DNA of 64,000 nt from NCBI GenBank assembly GCA_963971575.1, contig OZ020616.1, positions 1,446,924-1,510,923 on the forward strand. Direction: 5' to 3'. The notes below the pieces were generated by a model, which was not told the origin of the DNA, made no database searches, and worked only from the letters and a program-made list of their open reading frames with translations. The stretch comes from Liopterus haemorrhoidalis (lineage: Eukaryota; Arthropoda; Insecta; Coleoptera; Dytiscidae). Shown piece by piece: positions 24,771 to 36,700 of this stretch. The position numbers were made by a program, and so were the translations under genes. Position 1 is the stretch's first letter; each line of letters starts with the position of its first letter.

Positions 24771-27700
24771 ATAATTTGCAATTGAATAAAAATAATTAAA
24801 ATTTTACTAATTATTGTTTAGTTGTGTCAATAACTAGTTAGGTAACAACAAATATAAAAAGTCCTGACCATGTAGGATTTTTATTAAATGAGTTATTTGA
24901 AGAAAAGCGAAAAGTTGGGGGATGTAAAGTTAATGTCAAAATTGTTTCGCGGACCCCCAGGGGTCACAGGACTAAAGTTTATGAACCACAGTTTATGAAC
25001 CGCTGCATTAGTACATAAAGTTATAGTTTTTGTTTTTTTCTCTCTTGATTTATATTAAAATTAGGTCCTTTTGTGGGTCCGTTTAAACGTACTCTATGCA
25101 TAATAGTAACAAAATTGGCAGTAAGTTAGTCATGCAAAATAAGTATTTATTTGAAATTTATAAAAGTTTATAAAATAATATAAGTAATATATAACACATA
25201 AAAGTATATTTATAGCCTATTATTATTTTATTTTGTTCCAGTCACAATTTATTAATTAATGTTTTTTTTTATTGATTTTATAACTGTAATAATAATTGTT
25301 TATAAGTATTATATAAGCGTGTTACATAAATGTTTAAATTTGCATCTATATCTTTTTCATTTTCAATAATATGTAATAAAGTCTATTCCTTTGGTTTCGG
25401 CGGAACTAGATTTTCAATTCTAGTTACTTTTACCGATTGATTGAAACTTTTGATCATTTTGTTCAGGAAAAGCCAACTTCAATGTATAAAAAAATAGCTA
25501 ATGACAACTTACAAAAATGAAAATTCCGATTAGTTCCGCCTAATCGCTTGGAGTCTATTCCAAGCCATTAGGCGGTTAACCATTTTACGTCGTTCTTGAG
25601 ACTTAATTTCTGGCTCAATAATCTAGGCAGTGATGGCATCCTACTAGTTCGGACCGGTTCGCGCGAACCGTTTTTTAAAATTATTGAAACCTTAGGGAAC
25701 CGGTTGTTAAAATTATTAAAAATAAATGAATTACTCTGACTTCAGTTTTGAATCGTGCGCCGTGCCCTGCAGTGTTGCAAATGTAATATTTATTTTATAG
25801 GTTATTAATAATACGCTCTTAATTTTTTTTCCTTATATTTAATAAATGGAAGTAAGTGATTTGTTTTCACTCTTAAAAATACAGAATAGGTTCCTAGATA
25901 TCACATGACTTTATAGAACCGCTTCCTGAAAATTTAGGATGCCATCACTGCTCATAGGCACTACGTTGTAATAAATATTGGTAAAAATGTATCGCTGGTT
26001 ATTTTAATAAATGTTCTTGTGTGTTTATAGAGGAACATTTTTATTAGCATATAGAATAAAAAACATAAAATTAATAAAAACAGTAGTAAAAAGAACTAAA
26101 AAAGTTAATTACACAAATTATAATACGTGAAACTCATACTAACATTTCTTGGTCAAATATTAGTCAAAATAGATCTTATTATAATATGTTTTCTGTAAAT
26201 AATTTGCAGTTGAATAAAAATAATTAAATTTTTACTAATTATTGTTTAGTTATGTCAATAACTAGTTAGATAACAACAAATACAAAAAGTCTTGACCATT
26301 TTTATTAAATGAGTTATTTGAATAAAAGCCAAAAGTTGGGGGATGTAAAGTTAAAGTCAAAATTGTTTCGCGGACTCAGTTGTCCGCGGATCACAGTTTA
26401 AGAACCGCTGGTATAGGCTATTACAAACATTTAGACGTAACTAACTGGAATCTTCATTTTTGTAAGCTGTCATGAGCTCTCCTTTTATGGTTTGAAGAGG
26501 GCTTTTGCTAAACAAAATTATCAAAACCTCTGATAAAAGATAATAGAATTCAAAATCTAGTTCCGCTTAAACCAAAGAAATATACTATATCTGTATCCGT
26601 GGATGACATTTTTTTGATCCATATCTCTACTTTCAATACGCGGGTTGCGATTCATGAATTACGTGGGAATAGATTTAATGGAAAATCCGTCACTGGAGTG
26701 TGTGTGTGAGTGTGTGTCAACGGCGCAGCTCTCGTTTATCATGTGATATACCCAGGCTGGTGTGCGACAAGTTCACGGACATCATGCTGGAGGACCTGGG
26801 GCACAGCAAGCGCAAGGTTCTGGCGGGGATAGTGCAGACGGCGGGGGAGACGGCCGAGCAGCAGTGTCTCAGTGCCCAGGTCATCTGTGTCGCCACCGGA
26901 ACCAAGTGCATCTCCGGCGAGCACATCTCCATGAACGGCGCCTCGCTCAATGACATGCACGCGGAGATTGTCGCGCGTCGATGTCTCATCGACTACCTCT
27001 ACGGGCAGCTGGAGATTGCGGCCACAACACGTTCAGATCATGGTGAGTATCGCGAACAGACCTGGGGATTCGGGATTATTTTAATGCCCGAGGCAAAGTA
27101 CCAGTCTTGTAACTTCAAACTTTGAATTTTAAAAGAGAGTTTTCAAAATTATAATTACCTGAATGCTAATTTCTTTATTATATGAGGTACGATGAAGGTT
27201 AAATTAGGAATAATGAAGTTTTACTCGTTTTTAATCAAATCTTAATACGTTTTTTAATACTAGGTTTAGACCCATTTAAGTTTTACGAGGTGTGTAAATT
27301 AAGTAACCGGAATGATTTTTTTAAATTAATTTATTCGAATAGAATTACAATTCAATATTTTGTCTCCCTCAAAATAATTTCCTTGGGAAGCCACACAGCG
27401 CTGGAGACGGTTCTTTCAATGCTCATAGCAGTGCTAGAACTCGGATACTGGAATAGCTTTCAGCTGGTCGCTTACGGACGTTTGAATGTTTTCGAGTGTC
27501 CCAAAATGACGTCCCTTGAGTTGATTTTTTAATCTTGGGAAGAGGAAAAAGTCACAAGGAATCAAGTCAGGCGAATAAGGAGGATGAGGAGCCACAGGAA
27601 TGTTTTCACTGGTCAAAATCTCGTTTATTGAAATTGCTGTGTGACGAGGCGCATTATCTCATCCCCAATTCATTGGTTAAAATCTGATGAACGGTAGTGT

Positions 27701-30700
27701 GAGTCAAATTAAACTCTTCCCCGATCATTCTGACTATCAACCGACGATCTGAATGCACAAGATCCAGAATTCTGTCGACATTTTCATCGATTTTTAAAGA
27801 TGAAGGCCTTCCGCTGCGTGATTCATCTTCAATCAACTCTCTTCTTTCTGGAAATGCCTTAGAACACCAAAAAACCTGGGTACTTGACAAAACATTGTCT
27901 CTGTAGGCCTGCTGAAGTTTTGCAGTTTCCGTTGCACTGTGCCCAAGTCTGAAGCAAAATGTGATAGCACACCGTTGAAATGAATGTCACTCATTTTTAG
28001 AATGCCCTAGAAAAAACTGTTTCACGAATAAAATCGCTACGGACAACAAAATTACTCTAGCGAATTCAAACTCGTACTCAAGCCGTGCCACATGTTCACC
28101 TGCCGCCCCTCCAAGTGCCGCGTCCCAAATGTTGCCAGATCAAACTATATTGCCAGTCCGGTTACTTAATTTACACTCCTCCTATAATAGGCGAGAACGT
28201 AAATGACGAGAATGGTATTTATCGTTTTCGTTCTGACCGGAAACAAACGTTAATATTTCGTTGTCAGTCCGTGGTCGCGACCAAGCGTCGCGCCCAAAAT
28301 CGAAATGCTTTAAACGGCGAGCCTACGCTCGCGTTATTGATTATTTACAGCAGCCGCCGAAGAGTGTATTTTTGTGCGTGACGGAGATGGTTATGTGCTG
28401 AAAGAGGGCGTCCGGTTTCACCTGTATATCAACACGGCGCCTTGCGGTGATGCGCGTATATTCTCTCCTCACGAAGAGCAAACTGCCGCAGTGGACAAGC
28501 ACCCGAACAGGAGGGCCCGGGGCCAGTTACGGACCAAGATAGAGAGCGGTGAAGGAACCATCCCCGTCAAGTCATCTAATGCGACACAGACGTGGGATGG
28601 AATACTGCAGGGAGAGAGACTGCTCACCATGAGCTGTTCGGATAAGATTGCGCGCTGGAATGTGCTCGGTCTGCAGGGAGCGCTGCTGTCACATTTTGTA
28701 CAACCCATCTACCTGGATACGATCGTGCTTGGATCACTTCTGCACCCAGTGCACATGTACAGGTATGTACAAGTCTCTCTTTATACCTTTAAGATTGATT
28801 TAATTTCAATCAATTTTTCTCAACATTTATTTTTATGCAGAGATAAAATATTTTTATGACATATATGATACCTACAAATGGCTTGATCGTTCTAGTGGCC
28901 TGACCTCTAGATTTCTTTTTATGGGGACGTCTTAAAGATTAAATAGGGTTGCAGCGATTAATTGGCAGATAACTTAAGTTTTAAAACTCGAAGAAAATTG
29001 AAATGTTTATCACTTCTCGTGATCGCTGAAGACGGAAACAGATTGTTGAGCAGTTTCCGAATCGTCCGAATTTATTTTTTATATACTCGTGAAGTATTAT
29101 ATCTTTTTGATACTAATACTCATTATATTGTACTATTCTAGCCTAGTACTATCAGCAATGGCAAACGTCCAAAATAACGGTGTCTGTAGTGGATATAATA
29201 GTAGATAAAAACGAAATATGACAAAATAGTAGATTCTACTATTTTTTCATATTTCGTTTACTAATAAATGGTTTTAATAAAAACACAGAATTATAAAAAA
29301 CCAATATATATTACCCATATATATTAGTTTTCGTTTTGACCGGAAACAGACGTTAATATTTCGTTGTCAATATTTTCTATATTTTTATTATTATAATCAT
29401 TATTATTATAATCAAATATTTTTATAAAATAAATTTAATGAGATCCTTGTGCTTGATTAGAAGAACATAATTTTTTGAAATTTGGTTCAAAAGATGCGAG
29501 GTATACCCTTAAGTCTACAGCTGCGTTCAATCTGTTTCAATACTTATTTTTTTTTTTAAATATATAAAGAAGAAGCTCTTTCTACTAATTCTGTACTATA
29601 GTGCGTTCAAAGGTGAGTTTGCAGTACAGGGCATATGGAGTAGTTCTTTTTCATACTCTCTAATGGGTTTACACAATGACGCTATCCTTTTCTCGCTTGT
29701 TGACGTTGCCAGCTCTAAAACGCGCTGATCTGTGAAGACGCAGTATTCTACAAATGGGCATTTGTTTTTGTTGTGTTATTTTGAGTTTTATAAGAGTTGA
29801 TTTTTGTAAATCATACGAGTTTTTCATATTTTTATAATTGATACATTTGACACTTTTACAACATTTGGCAACATCGCTCCCATTGGCCATAAGAGCTATA
29901 CTGCAAACTCACCTTTGAACGCACTATAGTAAACGATAATAATAATTTAAGAGCTTTCTCAGAAAGTTGTTCATATTCTTTATCAATATTTAATCAAAAA
30001 TTAATTAGATTGTGTCGTTTGAATTCTATTTGTAAAGTTCTGTCACATGATAATTGTGACAGAACTTGACATCTCAAGTTACAGATGGCTAACGGTTAAA
30101 TTTAAAAGTGCACTCCAAAAAAACGGTATCGAATGTCGGATTTTCGATCATCGACTGTATATATTTTTATGAATTGTAGGAAAAAACGTTTCTATGATAT
30201 TTTTATGATTTAATTTTTTTTTTATGTCCGCCATTATTGATTATTTTTCGTGTACCACCAACCAGCATTTATTTTTCATATTTATAGATTGGGAGCTCAT
30301 GACAGTTTTTGGTCTCCGATTTCATACAGCATGCCTTTTGGAGGAGAGAATATTTACCCTGTGACAACAAAAAAGGGATGGTACTAAACCCCTGCACGCT
30401 TTCCGGCCATAGGGAAAATTGCATTTCCACTTAAACACAAAATTTTTGTGCTTTTATCTGATTTAATATTGCTTGCACTTTTGTCAAAAGAAAGTTATAA
30501 CAAATTTAAAGTCTTTTAAATATATGCATGCGAAACGTTCATGTGATCTTGTAATAAAAAAATATGATTTTCCGCGTTTTCATACAGCATGCCTATAATT
30601 AAAAGACTTTAAATTTGTTATAACTTTCTTTTGACAAAAGGGCAAGCAATATTAAATCAGAGAAAAACACAAAAATTTTGTGCAAGTGGAAATGCAATTT

Positions 30701-33700
30701 TCCCTGTGACCAGAAAGCGTGCAGGGGTTTAGTACCATCCCTTTTTTGTTGTCACAGGGTAAATATTCTCTCCTCCAAAAGGCATGCTGTATGAAATCGG
30801 AGACCAAAAATGTCATGAGCTCCCGGTCTATTATGTTTTGAAATCGTTAACAACAAACTTTTTGTTGCTTTTTGTGCATTTATGTTGATATATTCGGGCA
30901 ATTCTTGCATATTTTAATTTTAATATCAATTCTGACAATTAAACGATTAAACAAAATTGTTTTTTGTCTATAAATGTTTATTGTCATAGGCTACTAGATC
31001 TGTTAATTTTAACTTCTTATTTCGTGTGAAGGCAAGTATAAATATCTGTTGATTTTTATTTTTTATTTTATTTGAAGTGAAAAATAAAATCTTGTATGTA
31101 CCATTGGCATTACTGGATGATTACGCCCATCGAGCGACATCCATCCCTCGGGCCAGAGGTCCTCGGGTTGTATTACGTCAATCTCCGGGCGTAATCATCT
31201 TAGTAACACCCTTGGTGCATAAATAATTATTCTATTTAACATCTACCTTTATTCACATCTAACTTAATATACATATGTACATTAATATAACATAAATACA
31301 TGTAACCCACATTGGCTACAGACAACAACTGGATGAACATCATGAAATAAACAATGATGATAATAACAAGCAATGGTTAGTGGGGTGAGGCCCCGATCAG
31401 TCTCTAGAGAAGGGGGCCTCTGGATTCGTGGTGAGGTAGTGATTTCCACGTGCCAGCGGACTAAGCGCGTATCCCATGTACACGGTGCGGTTTAAATCGC
31501 ACTGTCCTCGCGTGAATGAGTTCCAGTTCTTGCACGGCACAGACACGAACGACTCTTCCCTGACGACAGACTCGGAAAAGAATTGATAGGAACGCCAGTG
31601 GCTGCAAAATAGTGGTTCTAGTAAAGAATCCGGGGAACGCTGTTTCACTTCGCTGATTAGACAGCCTGGTTGAGGCGAGATTCCCCCATTTGGGTAAAAA
31701 TCTACGTGCCCTATAGACGTAGGGAATCCGAATATGCCAGCGTCCGTGTGTATAACGTCCACAAACTCAGCGTCACTAGCGTCTAGGCGTAGAGCGAGCG
31801 GTAGGTTTGTAAATAGTGGTTTCGCTGGATCTAAACCGGTGATTCTCGCTATCCGACCGCTTCGGACGTTCGCTCCGGTTACTCCAGCCATCTGCGCACC
31901 CAGGCTAAGCCCTATCAAGTGTAGCGTTTCCAGTCTTAGTCCTCGTGACACCATCCAGTCTATGAATTGTGCGGTGTACTCTCCAACAACGCGTGTGTTC
32001 GATGCTGCTGTTAAATACCACGGTCCTGCTTCAAGTCTCTGCGCGTTTAATATGATAACGTTATGTTGCTTGCGTTGCATGTATGCACCGCGGATTGTAA
32101 TCGCGCTGGTAGCCGTACTGCTCTCGAAGAAAGCGTGATAGTAGATCACAGTCGGGTCACTGAAGTTGAAATAGGATTTTTTGAGTAAATTATCTTCTCC
32201 GAGACGCAAAGGCTGTGATAATACTGGATTATGCCGTGTGTATAGTTCATAGAGGATGTCGCGCCGCTTGTCTATCAACGGACATTTGGACCTGTTGATG
32301 GGGTAGAGTTGGACGTAAGCATCTTCGTACCGCACACCTGGTGGACCTGTAAATACAGTTGTGTTAGAGAGTCGGGCATTCTGTGGTCGATGGAGCGGGC
32401 GATATGGCAATGAACGCGGACCGATAATAAGGAAATGAATGTGCGCCTGCCTAAAGAAAGTTAAATGTAGAGCGACATTTTTAATGCGGTTATACGAGCG
32501 GGCGCCGTGTAACCGCATAATCGCACTGCGGTAGCACAATCTAGTCTAGCTCAATATCTTGATAAGAGTATTGCACTAGTGTAACAAATGTGGTTCAACG
32601 AGTTGTATATGTATGCAGGATTCCAACTGCACGACATAAGAGCAATTTCCACCGTACAGACAGACACATTGGTAACGGTATAATAGTTTCTTGGCCATAA
32701 CTATGAAATTTTAAAAATGGTAGCAAACGCGCTATCCACTTCCGGTAGTAAAGTAATACATAAAATCACTTATGGCGGGTTGCTAACGTAAGAGTTTTCT
32801 CTAACTCAAGTTAAAATCATTTGTTTTTGTATCTTACAACATACAAAAACAAATGATTTTAACTCGAGTTAGGGATAATTCTTACTTTAGCAACCGGCCA
32901 TTAGGGAAATGTTCCTAAATAGGTTTTTAATTTTTATTCGTCATGCTGACTAATTTTTACTTGCCCGACCTTAATATCTAAGGGGCAAGTATTGTAATCG
33001 CGAAAATTTTCGATGTCGAGATTTTGACTGATGACCATGTTTCATTTCTTATATAAAATAATATATTTATTTAGCAGCAGAGTAGAAATAACTTGGCCTA
33101 ATATTTTCTAACAGAGATATTATTTATTATGACCATGGAAACGTTACATGTAAGTATGAAAAAATTAAGACAGGCTGGGCGGGGTTATGCAATTTTCAAA
33201 ATCTTAGTGAACCTTGCTATATATATAAAAAAAAAATACTGCACATATTTAGAAACCTAAATAATGGTACAGTCTGTTCCAAACGGTTAAGCGGAACTAG
33301 ATTTTGCAATCTAGTTACTTTCATCGCTTAAATCGTGCTTTTCGGTCGTTTTGTTTAAGCTTTGTAAATCATACTTACAATTAACATTTTTTGGTTAAGG
33401 TTAATATCATTTTAAAATGTCATTTTCTTTATATTTTGATATTTTGTGCATTCTTAATACAAATTTCCCATTTATTTATTTTTTTGTCATTAAAATTTGT
33501 AAAAAAAATAATTTAATTTTGACATGTCATTCGTTTCTATGGTTTCATTGTTGGAATTTTAAATTTTGACATTCCAACGTGAAAAATGAAATAATCCCAG
33601 CAAGGTCCCTTCTCGTGACAACCTAAAAGAACGAAAATCCCATTTAGTTCCGCTTAACCGTTTGGAACAGACTGTATTGCCATTCGAATTAAAATTAACA

Positions 33701-36700
33701 AAAAAAAATATTTTAACATAAAATTTATTTTGGCATCCCAAATAATCATCATTCACTTACTAAAACCTGCGAAACCCTGAAATGTTGTGAATATTCACAC
33801 TTCACATAAATTTTTTATTTTTCAATTTTTGGTACTTTTCGACAATTTTATTTGATGGCCTATTAATAAAGTTGTGTGCTAGCCACTAAATCTTCAATTT
33901 TTTTCTAAACTATTTAAAGTCTGAGGATTTCAAAAATTCAAACCGCAGGTCTCTATCTCTTACCGTTTTTGAGATATGATTGTTTGGAAAATTAAAGTTG
34001 GCATTTCCATATTTAAAAAAATGATCAATACATAATATTAAAAAAAGAATAAATAAAATAATGTAAACCTATGTTTGTTAATAATAATAATTATAATAGT
34101 TTATTTATTTAGCTAATGCTAGTAAGATCCATATTAACAAACATAAACATATAAACATTATAATAAACATTCAAATCAAATTTAATCCTTATTTTGTCAA
34201 TTTAAACCATTATTTGTCCACTTAGTTCATGCAAAACGTGATTTTTGTCAAATTTAAATATCGAATTTTCGTAATTTAGCGCATTAAAATTTTAATAACA
34301 TAATTGAATTAATTGTTTGGGACCTTAAAAATAAGTAGGTCGTAAAATTAGGTTCCAAACTTGTTGCAAATTGGTTTGTAATGTTTTCTACAATAATTTC
34401 AAAACTGTATTATTGTGATAAATCATATTTTGAATGTTATCTTCTCAAATATTTTTAATATCAGCCCTGCCTACGAAATCCTGTAAACTATGAAAATTCA
34501 CAGTTTATATATTTTTCAGATAAGCAGGTTTCGTCGCATAAATGTTTACGTAATTCCTGCTAATGATATAAAAATAAAATTTCCTTATCAACTTATTTAA
34601 GAGGATTAATTATTTTTTTAATGCCACACTAATTCATTTGTGGTTAACTAAACATCGAGATAACATTAAAATGTCTTTCTTATAAATTCTATAAGTTATT
34701 TTTGTACGTATTTTAACATTGAATATATTGGATCTCGTGAAAGTGTAGTTATTTTTGGAAATTTGTGTATTAAATCAAAAACTAAATCTCAAAAATGGTA
34801 AGAAATAGAGACCTAAGGTTTAGATCTTTAAAAAATTTAGTTTTACGATGTTTTTTCTGTAATATTTGGTCCGTAATGACTTAAAACTAATTGGTAAAAT
34901 TTTGATTTTATTTTGTAAATTTCAAAAATTCATATCTCAAAAATGGTAAGAGGTAGAGACTTGAGGTTTGAATTTTTGGAATTCTCACACCTTGTTTTGT
35001 TTAGAAAAAAATAATGTTTGGTCCGTAATGACCTAAAACTATTGAAAATGTTGATTTTTTTGTAATTTTAAAAATTCATATCTCAAAAAAGGTAAGAAAT
35101 AGAGACTTGAGGTTCGAATTTTTTGAATTATCACACCTTGTTTTGTCTAGAAAAATATAATGTTTGGTCCGTAATGACCTAAAACTATTAGGGAAAATTT
35201 TGATTTTTTTTTGGAATTTAAAAAAATTCATATCTCATAAAAGGTAAGAAATAGAGACTTGAGGTTTGAATTTTTGGAATTCTCACACCTTGTTTTGTCT
35301 AGAAAAATATAATGTTTGGTCCGTAATGACCTAAAACTATTAGGGAAAATTTTGATTTTTTTTTGGAATTTAAAAAAATTCATTTCTCATAAAAGGTAAG
35401 AAATAGAGACTTGAGGTTTGAATTTTTTGAATTATCACACCTTGTTTTGTCTAGAAAAATATAATGTTTGGCCCGTAATGACCTAAAACTATTAGGGAAA
35501 ATTTTGATTTTTTTTGGAATTTAAAAAAATTCATATCTCAAAAAAGGTAAGAAATAGAGACTTGAGGTTTGAATTTTTTGAATTCTCACACCTTGTTTTG
35601 TCTAGAAAAATATAATGTTTGGTCCGTAATGACCTAAAACTATTAGGGAAAATTTTGATTTTTTTTGGAATTTAAAAAAATTCATATCTCAAAAAAGGTA
35701 AGAAATAGAGACTTGAGGTTTGAATTTTTTGAATTCTCACACCTTGTTTTGTCTAGAAAAATATAATGTTTGGTCCGTAATGACCTAAAACTATTAGGGA
35801 AAATTTTGATTTTTTTTTGGAATTTAAAAAAATTCATATCTCAAAAAAGGTAAGAAATAGAGACTTGAGGTTTGAATTTTTTGAATTCTCACACCTTGTT
35901 TTGTCTAGAAAAATATAATGTTTGGTCCGTAATGACCTAAAACTATTAGGGAAAATTTTGATTTTTTTTTGGAATTTAAAAAAATTCATATCTCATAAAA
36001 GGTAAGAAATAGAGACTTGAGGTTTGAATTTTTGGAATTCTCACACCTTGTTTTGTCTAGAAAAATATAATGTTTGGTCCGTAATGACCTAAAACTATTA
36101 GGGAAAATTTTGATTTTTTTTTGGAATTTAAAAAAATTCATTTCTCATAAAAGGTAAGAAATAGAGACTTGAGGTTTGAATTTTTGGAATTCTCACACCT
36201 TGTTTTGTCTGGAAAAAATTAATGTTTGGTCCGTAATGACCTAAAACTATTAGGGAAAATTTTGATTTTAATGGAATTTAAAAAAAATCTTATCTCAAAA
36301 AAGGTAAGAGATAGAGACTTGAGGTTTAAATTTTAGGAATTCTCACATCTTATTTTGTCTAGAAAAAATTAATGTTTGGTCCGTAATGACCTAAAACTAT
36401 TAGGGAAAAATTTGGAAAAAATTTAATTTTTTTTTCGTTTTATCAAAAAATATCTCAAATAAAAGTTGTTAGTTATTACTTTTATAGCAACTTTTGTTCA
36501 ATAATTTTTTTCGAAATATTTTTCTGTTGTGAAATATTCGCAAAAATTTTAAAACCGACACGAGTAAACTCCCATTTCTAGTCAACCGAATTTTACCAAA
36601 AGTTGATCAATTCGTACCATTGATGTCAAAAGCTTAAATATGAAGTTTCATAAAAATCCTTTTAGCCGAATTTGCTCTGCACGTGTACACAGACAGACGG

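Noticed and set aside
32347..32539. N-terminal extension of lipase 1 starting [10 protein letters not shown]
   Set aside because: It is intron read-through upstream of a TTTACAG acceptor; paralogue 2 shows the same splice site and both have a separate signal-peptide exon.
34780..36430. CRISPR-like array
   Set aside because: Units are contiguous 152-bp tandem copies without spacers, in a eukaryotic intron.
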